Below the pieces are notes generated by a model, which worked only from the letters and a program-made list of their open reading frames with translations, searched no databases and had not been told where the DNA came from. Below, piece by piece: positions 6,411 to 13,555 of a stretch of 13,555 nt of DNA (its first letter is position 1; every line of letters begins with the position of its first letter). Origin of the DNA: Chitinophagaceae bacterium. GTDB taxonomy: Bacteria; Bacteroidota; Bacteroidia; Chitinophagales; Chitinophagaceae. The translations under genes and the position numbers were made by a program. The stretch is taken from assembly GCA_947483345.1 (NCBI GenBank), contig CANKNL010000054.1, forward strand, positions 1 through 13,555. Direction: 5' to 3'.

Positions 6411-9137
6411 TTATACCACTGTTTTTTTATATGTCCCTTTACTCTTTCTGATGTTTACAGCTACTACTTTGTATTCGGGGCACATGGCTTCCGTGTCGGA
6501 AATACTGGAAGTTATATTATTCATCATGATCTCAGGAAAATGAAAGGTAGAACTGAGAATGCCGGGCTTTACATCATCCGTAATTTTTGCTTTCACATCT
6601 ACCTTGCCTCTTGCAGATTCTATACATACCATGTCGTCATTTTTGATCAGGTGTTTCTCAGCATCTGCAGGATTGATCAGTAAATAATCTTCGGTAAGTA
6701 TTTTTCCATTACCCGTTCTGCGTGTCATGGCACCACAATTATAATGTTCCAGTTCGCGGTTAGTTGTAATAATATAGGGATATTCTTTTCCATGTTGAAT
6801 GATCTCCGCTGATTCTATAAAATTATTATGAATAAATTTGCCTAATCCGCGTTTAAAACTGTCAATGTGCAGTAAGTCAGAATCTGTGCCGTCTTTTGCC
6901 ACCGGCCATTGCTTACCGTTATCGCCCAATTCTTTCCATTTTACACCTGCAAAGAATGGAACGATCTGTGCAATTTCATCCAACAAGGTTTCGGGGTTAT
7001 AATCAGGTTGCGCATAACCCATCCTGTTCATGATATCAACTATGATCTGTCCATCGGCCTTGCTATCTGCAATGGGCTCTACTACTTTATTCACCCGTTG
7101 TATCCTTCTTTCGCCATTGGTAAATGTGCCACTCTTTTCAAGAAATGAGGCGCCAGGCAAAATAACAGTTGCCAGTTTAGCTGTTTCTGTCATAAAGAGT
7201 TCCTGTACCACAAAAAGTTCCAGGTTTTTTAATGCGGCTACAACATGATGTGTATTGGGATCTGTTTGTGCCATGTCTTCACCTATAACCCAAATGGCTT
7301 TTAATTTATTATTGAGTGAAGCCTCATACATCTGCGGAATTTTATAGCCCACATGAGTAGGCAGTTTTGCAGCATAAAAGGCTTCATACAGGTTATGATT
7401 CTCAGGAATAGTAATATCCAGATAACCTGCTCCCTGGTGTGGCTGACAACCCATATCTGCTGCGCCCTGTACATTATTTTGTCCGCGCAATGGATTTACC
7501 CCAACACCTCTGCGGCCAATGTTTCCTGTTATCATGGCCAGATCAGCAATGAGCATAACGGTAAAAGTACCCTGTGTATGTTCTGTAACACCCAATCCAT
7601 GAAACGACATGGCATTACCTGCAGTAGCATAAGCAACAGCAGCTTGCTTTACCAGTGATTTGTCAACACCGGTAATTTTTTCCATTTCGTCAATATTCAG
7701 ATCAAGTATATGTTTTTTAAAATCTTCATAACCTTCGGTTCGGTTACTGATAAAATGATGGTCTTCCAATTGTTCCTGTATGATGTAATACAGCATCATA
7801 TTCAGCAATGCGACGTTTGTGCCGGGTCTTAACTGTAAATGATAATCAGCATACCTGGCTAATTCAGTTTTTCGGGGGTCAATCACAATGAGTGTTTTTC
7901 CCTTCATGGCCTGCTGTTTTATTTTGGCTCCGGTTACGGGATGTGCCGCTGTAGGGTTGGCGCCAATCACCATCATGCAATCGGTAAATTGCAGATCTTT
8001 AATGGAATTGGTTGCTGCACCGGTTCCAAAAGTACGCTGCATACCCAAGGCCGTTGGCGAGTGACAAACACGGGCACAACTATCAATATTATTGGTTCCG
8101 ATCACGGCACGAATAAATTTCTGCATCAGGTAATTTTCTTCATTGGTGCATCGGGCACTCGATATTCCAGCGATATAATCGGCCCCGAAATTATTTTTAA
8201 TATTGGTCAATTTGGTAGCGATAAAATCATACGCTTCATCCCAGGTGGCAGCAACAAAATTGCCGTCCCTTTTTATCAAAGGTGTTTTTATTCGGTCTTC
8301 ATGATTATAAAATGAAAAGGCAAAGCGACCTTTCAGGCAGGTATGTCCCTGGTTTGATGCGGCATTGTAAGGCGCCTGTATGGAATGTACTTTATTTTCT
8401 TTTACGGCTACATCCAGGTTACAACCAACCCCACAATAGGTACACACTGTTCGTACTTTTTTATCAACTGCAACTGATTTAGATTCAAACACATCAGAAA
8501 TAGCTGAAGTAGGACAAGCCTGGGCACAGGCACCACAGCTTACACAAGCCGAGTTTTTAAAATTGGTTTCCATACTTTTAATGATATGGCTGTCGAAACC
8601 TCTTCCGGCCATACTTAACACAAATTCTCCCTGTACTTCATCACAGGCACGCACACAACGGTAGCAGTTAATGCACTTCGAAAAATCAGAAGTCATGTAA
8701 GGATGGCTGAGGTCTTTTTGCTTATCCAGGTGATTTTTTCCTGCCGGGTAACGTACATCACGTATACCCACATGCGCAGCAACGGTTTGTAGTTCGCAGT
8801 TATTATTTACTTCGCAGGTAAGACAATCAAGCGGATGGTCGGTTAATACCAACTCAATAATATTTTTTCTCAGTTTTTGAATGCGGTTCGAATGCGGGTA
8901 AATGTAAGTATCAGGTATAATCGGTGTATGGCAGGATGCCATGGCCTTTGCTTTTCCATTTTCGGTTAGCGCCACATCTACACTGCAAACCCGGCAAGAG
9001 CCAAAGGGGTCAAGGTTTGGGGCATCGCATAAGGTGGGCACATGATTTTGTCCAAAATTTCTTCTGATGAAAGCCAATATAGTTTCTCCCTCAATGATCG
9101 GGTAAGCTTTATTATCTATATAGGCAGATTTAATCAT
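6411..9137 (-). CDS. fdhF: Formate dehydrogenase alpha subunit, molybdopterin type with NuoG-like N-terminus (Cys form)
   Basis: This 908-residue protein is the catalytic subunit of a probably cytoplasmic formate dehydrogenase that oxidises formate to CO2 (or the reverse) at a Mo- or W-bis-pterin centre. From the N-terminus there is a [2Fe-2S] domain (Cys37, 48, 51, 69) and a NuoG-type His-Cys3 cluster (His101, Cys105, 108, 114). Two [4Fe-4S] sites follow (Cys155/158/161/165 and 198/201/204/208), then the molybdopterin-proximal [4Fe-4S] site (Cys232, 235, 239, 267). The active-site motif ARVCHSPTALGM puts Cys358 where selenoenzymes have Sec, next to His359, a formate dehydrogenase signature. 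GQNNVQGAADMG and the C-terminal molydopterin-dinucleotide domain complete it. Length and order match FdsA-like NAD-dependent enzymes. It starts 11 bases after the NuoE-NuoF fusion gene, so the two are surely one operon. No fdhD, needed to sulfurate such enzymes, is in view. Confidence 0.93.
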   Translation of the reverse strand: MIKSAYIDNKAYPIIEGETILAFIRRNFGQNHVPTLCDAPNLDPFGSCRVCSVDVALTENGKAKAMASCHTPIIPDTYIYPHSNRIQKLRKNIIELVLTDHPLDCLTCEVNNNCELQTVAAHVGIRDVRYPAGKNHLDKQKDLSHPYMTSDFSKCINCYRCVRACDEVQGEFVLSMAGRGFDSHIIKSMETNFKNSACVSCGACAQACPTSAISDVFESKSVAVDKKVRTVCTYCGVGCNLDVAVKENKVHSIQAPYNAASNQGHTCLKGRFAFSFYNHEDRIKTPLIKRDGNFVAATWDEAYDFIATKLTNIKNNFGADYIAGISSARCTNEENYLMQKFIRAVIGTNNIDSCARVCHSPTALGMQRTFGTGAATNSIKDLQFTDCMMVIGANPTAAHPVTGAKIKQQAMKGKTLIVIDPRKTELARYADYHLQLRPGTNVALLNMMLYYIIQEQLEDHHFISNRTEGYEDFKKHILDLNIDEMEKITGVDKSLVKQAAVAYATAGNAMSFHGLGVTEHTQGTFTVMLIADLAMITGNIGRRGVGVNPLRGQNNVQGAADMGCQPHQGAGYLDITIPENHNLYEAFYAAKLPTHVGYKIPQMYEASLNNKLKAIWVIGEDMAQTDPNTHHVVAALKNLELFVVQELFMTETAKLATVILPGASFLEKSGTFTNGERRIQRVNKVVEPIADSKADGQIIVDIMNRMGYAQPDYNPETLLDEIAQIVPFFAGVKWKELGDNGKQWPVAKDGTDSDLLHIDSFKRGLGKFIHNNFIESAEIIQHGKEYPYIITTNRELEHYNCGAMTRRTGNGKILTEDYLLINPADAEKHLIKNDDMVCIESARGKVDVKAKITDDVKPGILSSTFHFPEIMMNNITSSISDTEAMCPEYKVVAVNIRKSKGTYKKTVV

Positions 9138-9148
9138 GGCGAAATTTT

Positions 9149-10825
9149 TTAAGAGGCAGTAATTAAAGTGTCCCGCTGCATAAAATAAGGTTTCAGTTCT
9201 TTATCAAAATACTGCAAAGCATTTTTTATTGGTAAAGGCAAACCACCACCCAGAGCACAAAGCGAACCTAATTCTAGGGTTTCAATCAAGTCGTTAAATA
9301 ATAGGCTGTCTATTTTATAATCAGTCTCCTGGGCTTTCTTCAGCATCTCGAATCCTCTTGTAGAACCAATGCGGCAGGGGAAACATTTTCCGCAGCTTTC
9401 ATGAGCAGTAAAAGCAAATAAATGTTCCAGATATTTTATTATGGGAAATCCTTTTGGTATACAAACAATGGAAGCATGACCTAATAAAAATCCATTTGCG
9501 GCAAAGGATTCAAAATCAATGGAAAGATCTTTAATTTTTTCAACGGGCACCAAGCCACCAAGCGGCCCCCCTATATGCATGGCCTTTATGTCCTCCCTGA
9601 AGCCTCCGCCCAGTTCATTAATTACGATATCCAGCGGGGTGCCCATATCTACTTCATAAATGCCGGGCTTATTAAAAAAACCATCCAGCGAAACCAATTT
9701 TGTACCGGTAGATTTTCCTTTACCAATAGACGCAAAATGGGCTCCGCCATTTTTTATAATGTCTGGTATACAGGCAAGCGTTTCTACATTGTTTACTACA
9801 GTTGGCTTGTTAAATAACCCCTGCTGTGTAGGGTAGGGTGGCCTAACTCTTACTTCCGGTCTTTGACCCTCAATGGAAGAAAGCAATGCCGTTTCTTCTC
9901 CGCATATATAGGCACCCATAGCCTTTATCAATTTAAAATTAAAATTGAATGGCGTGCCAAAAATATTTTCACCCAATATTTTTTCTGAAAGTAATTCATT
10001 AATGGCCTGTTGCATACAAGCCTGAGATTCGGGGTATTCTGCACGGATATACAATACGCCGGTATCAGCGCCAACAATATATCCGGCAATCATCATACCC
10101 AGTAATACCGCATGAGGCTGTTGCTCCATCAGGTAACGATCGCTGTAGGCACCGGGATCACCCTCGTCGGCATTACAAACAATAAATTTTTGATTACCTG
10201 TGGTATTTTTGCAGGATTCCAGTTTGAATGCTATTGGAAAACCTGCGCCGCCCCTGCCTCTTAAGCCTGAAACTGTGAGTTGAGTTAATAATTCTTCGGG
10301 CGATTTTGACAGGGCAATTGAAAGCGTTTTGTAATAATCTTTTAGGTTACTATAGGCTTTGGTTAACACAGCCGTGCCAAAAGAACCAACTGCATAGTTG
10401 TCAATAGTTGCAGCGGCACCGGATTTTATTTCATCCAGTTCTGATATCGCATCTCCCGAATAATTTTTCCCGGCATAATAAAAAGCTTTGTTTTCATGGC
10501 ATCGTCCCAGACAACACATATCACCTATTTCTTCCTCTTTAAAATGTTGGCCTAGTTTTTCTTTTAGCTCATCCTGTGTTCCGGCGGTCATGCAGGCGCT
10601 GCCATTGCAAACAAATACTTTTTTATCCTTATTATCAGCCCGTAAAAAATCATAAAAACTGGTGGCCCCAAATATATTGGCTGTGCCCATCAAAAACTGT
10701 GCAGCAAGTTCTTCCATCTTGTCTTTTGAGGGTGTGCCTGTGGCCTCTGCAGCAATACCTAATGCTTCAAAAAGATTGGTCTTCAATCCTTTTCTGCCTG
10801 ATAAGTTGCTCAGATTTTTTGACAT
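9149..10825 (-). CDS. NuoE-NuoF fusion: diaphorase (NADH/FMN) subunit of formate dehydrogenase
   Basis: This 558-residue protein fuses two subunits that are usually separate. Residues 1 to about 135 are a NuoE/FdsG-like module: a short helical N-terminus and a thioredoxin-like [2Fe-2S] domain with Cys73, 78, 105 and 109 (CNGSAC, CCLGRC). From about 145 onward it is NuoF/FdsB-like: SGLRGRGGAGFP and CNADEGDPGAYSDRYLME for FMN and NAD(H) binding, GAYICGEETALLSSIEGQRP, then the [4Fe-4S] site ESCGKCFPCRIG with Cys478, 481, 484 and distal Cys523. It should pass electrons between the formate dehydrogenase subunit and NAD+ through FMN. HoxF of NAD-reducing hydrogenases has the same domain fusion. The ATG at 10825 is supported by a complete helical NuoE start; a small hairpin sits just before it. 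The next gene begins 11 bases after its stop. By context I assign it to formate rather than hydrogen or complex I chemistry. Confidence 0.92.
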   Translation of the reverse strand: MSKNLSNLSGRKGLKTNLFEALGIAAEATGTPSKDKMEELAAQFLMGTANIFGATSFYDFLRADNKDKKVFVCNGSACMTAGTQDELKEKLGQHFKEEEIGDMCCLGRCHENKAFYYAGKNYSGDAISELDEIKSGAAATIDNYAVGSFGTAVLTKAYSNLKDYYKTLSIALSKSPEELLTQLTVSGLRGRGGAGFPIAFKLESCKNTTGNQKFIVCNADEGDPGAYSDRYLMEQQPHAVLLGMMIAGYIVGADTGVLYIRAEYPESQACMQQAINELLSEKILGENIFGTPFNFNFKLIKAMGAYICGEETALLSSIEGQRPEVRVRPPYPTQQGLFNKPTVVNNVETLACIPDIIKNGGAHFASIGKGKSTGTKLVSLDGFFNKPGIYEVDMGTPLDIVINELGGGFREDIKAMHIGGPLGGLVPVEKIKDLSIDFESFAANGFLLGHASIVCIPKGFPIIKYLEHLFAFTAHESCGKCFPCRIGSTRGFEMLKKAQETDYKIDSLLFNDLIETLELGSLCALGGGLPLPIKNALQYFDKELKPYFMQRDTLITAS

Positions 10826-10827
10826 GA

Positions 10828-10840
10828 CTGTAGTTTACAG
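10828..10840 (-). promoter_or_regulatory. Small hairpin directly before the start codon of the NuoE-NuoF fusion
   Basis: On the - strand CTGTA-AAC-TACAG forms a perfect 5-bp stem with a 3-base loop, ending 2 bases before the ATG at 10825. It occupies the ribosome-binding position, and no purine-rich Shine-Dalgarno sequence is visible there. It could lower or regulate initiation. A stem this short may also be chance. Confidence 0.35.
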
Positions 10841-10858
10841 CAATTTAATTATTTAATG

Positions 10859-10954
10859 GCTAAAACCGCTTATATTTTTTAAAATTGGATTCTGCATTCA
10901 CGATGCAGGCTGGCCCAGTTCTGCAGAAATAGCAGAGTCGCTAAAAGCGGTTTC
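10859..10954 (-). other. Structured intergenic element upstream of the formate dehydrogenase operon
   Basis: Most of the 157-base gap between the PLP-enzyme gene and the NuoE-NuoF fusion is one nested inverted-repeat structure. AAACCGCTT at 10863-10871 and AAGCGGTTT at 10945-10953 are perfect 9-bp complements enclosing about 73 bases. Inside, CTGCAT at 10892-10897 pairs with ATGCAG at 10903-10908 around TCACG, and TCTGC at 10920-10924 pairs with GCAGA at 10932-10936. A small near-palindrome (CTGGCCCAG) lies between them. GCTAAAA occurs at both ends, at 10859 and 10940. The core is more GC-rich than the AT-rich bases around it. It could be a structured mRNA leader of the operon, the 3' end of the preceding transcript, or a dispersed palindromic repeat. 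I could not match it to a riboswitch class I know, including the molybdenum-cofactor one. Confidence 0.55.
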
Positions 10955-10982
10955 TGTGATCAGTATATTTAGGTTTCAAAAT

Positions 10983-12245
10983 TTAATTGCCTGATAATTC
11001 TTTCAATGCAGTAACGAATTGATCCAGCTCTTTTGGTGTGGTGTAAATATTTGGTGTAATGCGACATCCATGTACATTGGCATAATCAATGGCCACCGTA
11101 TAAATCTTGTATTTTTTTAACAGGGTATCCGCTAGATCGGCAGGCTTCATGCCTGTTATTCCCACATTAGCAATGCCGCAACACCTTTCATTTTGCGCCG
11201 GCGTATTCAACATGATATTCGGCAGTGTTCTTACTTTTTCTGACCAGTAAAATTGTAGGTAACGCAGTCTTTCTTCTTTTCTTTTGGCGCCCATTTTTAA
11301 ATAATAATCAATGGCATTTTCAACTGCCAGGTAAGTGTGTACAGGTGGTGTTCCAATATGATTCAGGCGGAGAATATCCTGCTCATTCAAATCTGCATTT
11401 TCACCCAGCAAAGGCCATATACCGGCCACATTGTCTTTCTTCACATATAAGAAACCCAAACCAAGCGGTACACTCAGCCATTTATGTAAACTGGTGCCAT
11501 AATAATCGCAATGCAGGTCAGGAATTGAAAAGTTTATATGCGCAAAAGCATGTGCGCCGTCTACAAGTACTTTTACACCTTTGCTATGTGCCATATCACA
11601 GATCTTTTTCACGGGTAAAATATGCCCAGTGATGTTAATCATATGACATACCATCAGCAATTTTGTTTTGGGTGTAATGGCATTTGCATACAGCTCCACG
11701 AGCTCTTCATCAGAAACGGGGTGATTAGGGATTGAGATTATTTTATTAATAACACCGTGTCTTTTAGCTACCAGTTTAAACATATCAAGCATGGCACCGT
11801 AATCCTGTTGTGCCATTACCGCTTCATCGCCGGCCTGCCAATGGGTACCGGCAATTATCAGATCCAATGATTCAGTCGTGTTTCTGGTAATCACCAATTC
11901 ATCAGTGGAACAGCCTGCAAGAACCGCCAGTTTTTCAGCCATGACTTTATTGTCGTCAAATCTTTTGGTACGCATATAATAGGCACCCTGGTAGTTTATT
12001 TCACGAACATGACTTATAAAATGCTCCAGCGTTTCTTGTGGTAGAAAACAATAATATCCATTTTCAAGATTGATATAATCAGATTTAAGCCGAAACCCTT
12101 TGCGTATACCTTCCCAAAAACTTTCTTCCAAAGCTAATTGCTCAGGTAGTACATGCTCATATTTTTTTAGCAGTTTATCTAAATTGCCGAAGGCAGGTAC
12201 TGCAGCAAAAAGGGATATATTTTTTAAGAAAGTTCGCTTATTCAT
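10983..12245 (-). CDS. Class-V aminotransferase-fold PLP enzyme with Tat-like N-terminus (isopenicillin-N-epimerase-like)
   Basis: This 420-residue protein belongs to the aspartate-aminotransferase superfamily, class V (NifS / isopenicillin N epimerase group). It shows ITRNTTESLDLII near 119-131, which shapes the cofactor phosphate site. The PLP-ring motif VDGAHAFAH has Asp229 and His232, and YGTSLHKWLSVPLG has Lys255 as the Schiff-base lysine. The C-terminal small domain ends in CRITPNIYTTPKELDQFV. The true substrate cannot be read from the sequence; no cysteine-desulfurase loop cysteine is evident. The N-terminus MNKRTFLKNISLFAAVPAFG resembles a twin-arginine signal with Lys-Arg in place of Arg-Arg, which would suit export of a folded PLP protein, but the hydrophobic stretch is short. 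It is 157 bases upstream of the formate dehydrogenase genes on the same strand; a functional link is not shown. Confidence 0.88.
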   Translation of the reverse strand: MNKRTFLKNISLFAAVPAFGNLDKLLKKYEHVLPEQLALEESFWEGIRKGFRLKSDYINLENGYYCFLPQETLEHFISHVREINYQGAYYMRTKRFDDNKVMAEKLAVLAGCSTDELVITRNTTESLDLIIAGTHWQAGDEAVMAQQDYGAMLDMFKLVAKRHGVINKIISIPNHPVSDEELVELYANAITPKTKLLMVCHMINITGHILPVKKICDMAHSKGVKVLVDGAHAFAHINFSIPDLHCDYYGTSLHKWLSVPLGLGFLYVKKDNVAGIWPLLGENADLNEQDILRLNHIGTPPVHTYLAVENAIDYYLKMGAKRKEERLRYLQFYWSEKVRTLPNIMLNTPAQNERCCGIANVGITGMKPADLADTLLKKYKIYTVAIDYANVHGCRITPNIYTTPKELDQFVTALKELSGN

Positions 12246-12262
12246 ATGTCAAGTTACGAAAA

Positions 12263-12349
12263 TCATATAAACTCATAATACCTTTCGGGGTCAGGTTTAA
12301 AGCCCCATCCCATGTATATCAAAAAATCACTTTGGTAAGAAATTCCCAA
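12263..12349 (-). CDS. Possible 28-residue ORF or gene remnant rich in aromatic residues
   Basis: Between the membrane ferredoxin gene and the PLP-enzyme gene, one - strand frame is open and reads like protein: SYQSDFLIYMGWGF, then KPDPERYYEFI and a stop at 12263-12265. A TTG at 12349 would give 28 residues and an ATG at 12313 only 16. The open frame itself runs back to about 12415, overlapping the end of the ferredoxin gene in another frame. No ribosome-binding sequence is visible. It may be a small protein, the C-terminal remnant of a lost gene, or chance. The dense aromatic and Pro/Asp content is why I list it. Confidence 0.27.
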   Translation of the reverse strand: MGISYQSDFLIYMGWGFKPDPERYYEFI

Positions 12350-12362
12350 TACATCAGGGTTA

Positions 12363-13418
12363 TTATTTATTGCCGTATTGCGGTCTGATAACCCAACTCC
12401 TGTTATTTTGTTTTCGAATCAGCAGCCAATAAAAAAAGAATAGTGTAGTTGTGATGGTGATTGCCGTAAAACCCCATTCGGGCAATTTATTTTGGAGATT
12501 CAGTAATAAACCATCTTCGCCAAAATCACCAAATCCGAATAAAGAAGGAATCCGGTACCAATAATAACAGGATACACCCGATGCGGCAAAAATACTTATA
12601 AGCGGGCGTTCAAATTGAGGACGTAATACGGATGATAATATAACATAAAGTAAAAGCGTAGCACTAAATCCAATCATGGGCATCTTATAAACACTTAAAA
12701 AAGTACTAACAGTAGTGATGGTTGTTTCATCAGGTACATGAAACCAACCCCAGATAAAACCCGGTAATCCGCCAGTGATCAGCAGGCCGCTTAATAAATG
12801 ATAATTTGTTTTTGTGGGATGAACCGCATTAATATTTGATGTAGAGTCGGGGCAAGGCACTACACAGTTCATACATTGATGGCAATGTGCATTGGGCATA
12901 GACATGAATACGTTAGCACCGTATAATTTTTCTACTGGATGCACCGGACATAGTCCCGAACACCAGGCACTTTTCCATTCATAAAAAAATCCCATGATTA
13001 GCCCAACAAAAACCATGGAGATAATCAATAGTCCTGTTGCTGTTCCGTTATTATTAAAAACCGCATGCCGTAAAGGAACAATTACAAACAAGGTAATCAC
13101 AGCTATCAGATTAAGTTTTCCAAGTTGTTTTAATGATAGCCTCTTTCTTTTTGATAATCCTAAATGACGTGGCAATAAAATGGTGGTAGCCAGGGGGCAA
13201 ACATTTCTCCATACACCTGTAGCTACAACAAATAAGGCAGGGGCCACCGGAATTAAAATATTCCAGAATAATAAAACGCCAACCGGCGGGAAAAATAATA
13301 AGCAAACTAATATGACAGCCCCAACAAGCCAGACAGCTGCCTGTACAATGCGCCAGATTAAAATGGAACGGGGAGATAATTGATCGCCTGATTTGAAATC
13401 CAATTCTGTTGCTGACAT
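12363..13418 (-). CDS. Multi-pass membrane [4Fe-4S] protein, NapH/NosR/CcoG-like
   Basis: The 351-residue product has about seven or eight hydrophobic helices (roughly 23-44, 49-66, 101-117, 127-145, 207-226, 243-262, 272-289 and 314-334). Between the fourth and fifth lies a cytoplasm-type ferredoxin loop. The loop begins with AWCSGLCPVHPVEKLYG (Cys153, Cys157) and has one full [4Fe-4S] motif, CHQCMNCVVPCP (Cys179, 182, 185, 189). An earlier NVCPLA (Cys74) sits at the end of helix two. CxxxCP motifs at membrane boundaries plus a ferredoxin site are characteristic of the NapH/NosR/CcoG group, which moves electrons to or from the quinone pool or metal centres. Its partner is not clear. It is transcribed in the same direction as the PLP enzyme and formate dehydrogenase genes and lies 117 bases upstream of the former. 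MSATELDFKSGDQLSPRS gives a short polar N-terminus, supporting the ATG at 13418. Confidence 0.8.
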   Translation of the reverse strand: MSATELDFKSGDQLSPRSILIWRIVQAAVWLVGAVILVCLLFFPPVGVLLFWNILIPVAPALFVVATGVWRNVCPLATTILLPRHLGLSKRKRLSLKQLGKLNLIAVITLFVIVPLRHAVFNNNGTATGLLIISMVFVGLIMGFFYEWKSAWCSGLCPVHPVEKLYGANVFMSMPNAHCHQCMNCVVPCPDSTSNINAVHPTKTNYHLLSGLLITGGLPGFIWGWFHVPDETTITTVSTFLSVYKMPMIGFSATLLLYVILSSVLRPQFERPLISIFAASGVSCYYWYRIPSLFGFGDFGEDGLLLNLQNKLPEWGFTAITITTTLFFFYWLLIRKQNNRSWVIRPQYGNK

Positions 13419-13499
13419 AAACGGATAGATATGATTAATAATTTATTTTAGTTTTTGAAAAAGCAAATTAAATGAAAGTCCTGTTAGTAAAAGATGATT

Positions 13500-13553
13500 C
13501 TACTCATAGTTATAGTAGACCGGGAACTTGACTTTCGGGTGATCGCCAACAAG
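13500..13553 (-). CDS. Possible C-terminal end of a gene entering from the right edge
   Basis: One - strand frame from the window edge reads LVGDHPKVKFPVYYNYE and then stops (TAG at 13500-13502), 81 bases before the ferredoxin start codon. This stretch is visibly more GC-rich than the AT-rich gap that follows, as coding DNA would be, and it is collinear with the four genes downstream. Seventeen residues are too few to identify a family, and the frame could be chance. Confidence 0.3.
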   Translation of the reverse strand, partial: LVGDHPKVKFPVYYNYE

Positions 13554-13555
13554 TA

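Noticed and set aside
8060..8070. Selenocysteine insertion at the formate dehydrogenase active site
   Set aside because: The codon at the catalytic position is a cysteine codon, not TGA, so no SECIS element is needed.
6411..9137. Reading the large iron-sulfur protein as complex I NuoG or a nitrate reductase
   Set aside because: NuoG lacks the active-site VCHSPTA motif and does not bind molybdopterin, and nitrate reductases lack the NuoG-like N-terminus. Cys358-His359 and the NuoE-NuoF partner fit formate dehydrogenase.
10861..10954. tRNA or other known small RNA in the formate dehydrogenase leader
   Set aside because: The stems do not form a cloverleaf, no T-loop or anticodon arm is recognisable, and I could not match a known riboswitch consensus.
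13472..13531. + strand ATG frame reading MKVLLVKDDSTH, like the start of a response regulator
   Set aside because: It stops after 19 residues, is on the opposite strand to its neighbours, and a few residues of similarity can be chance.

Overview
The window is a chromosomal segment of a Bacteroidota bacterium, most likely of the Chitinophagaceae or a related family. The evidence is the AT-rich sequence, the gene order murC-ftsQ-ftsA-ftsZ with no ddl between murC and ftsQ, the FtsZ C-terminus (VPAYLRR followed by a tail ending near NSFLEG), weak or absent Shine-Dalgarno sequences, and a lipoprotein carrying the NPPHG...HRCDI repeat. The family assignment rests on sequence style and was not tested by a search.

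Left half, + strand (1-5435): the distal end of a division and cell-wall (dcw) cluster. It holds the C-terminal half of murC (UDP-MurNAc:L-alanine ligase), then ftsQ, ftsA and ftsZ. MurC makes a peptidoglycan precursor. FtsQ is the periplasmic scaffold of the divisome. FtsA tethers FtsZ filaments to the membrane, and FtsZ forms the ring. A hexanucleotide repeat, (ACAAAC)n, fills the ftsQ-ftsA gap. FtsZ has a very long acidic, proline-containing linker whose DNA contains a small GC-rich palindrome.

Middle (5436-6410): two hairpins separate ftsZ from a convergent gene on the - strand. That gene encodes a lipoprotein built from three 55-residue tandem repeats, each with a conserved His/Cys motif.

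Right half, all - strand (6411-13555), in transcription order: the last codons of a possible upstream gene at the window edge; a multi-pass membrane iron-sulfur protein of the NapH/NosR/CcoG type; a possible very small ORF; a class-V aminotransferase-fold PLP protein with a Tat-like (KR) N-terminus; a structured non-coding stretch of about 95 bases; a NuoE-NuoF fusion; and a formate dehydrogenase alpha subunit with a NuoG-like N-terminus. The last two lie 11 bases apart. Together they provide every redox centre expected of a soluble NAD+-dependent molybdenum (or tungsten) formate dehydrogenase: a Mo/W-pterin site with Cys in place of selenocysteine, a chain of iron-sulfur clusters, FMN and an NAD site, on only two polypeptides. 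No fdhD or cofactor-biosynthesis gene lies in the window.

The least explained pieces are the structured element in front of the formate dehydrogenase operon, the repeat lipoprotein, and the aromatic-rich reading frame between the membrane ferredoxin and the PLP enzyme. I saw no RNA genes, CRISPR arrays, insertion sequences or attachment sites. No gene-free stretch exceeds 300 bases.
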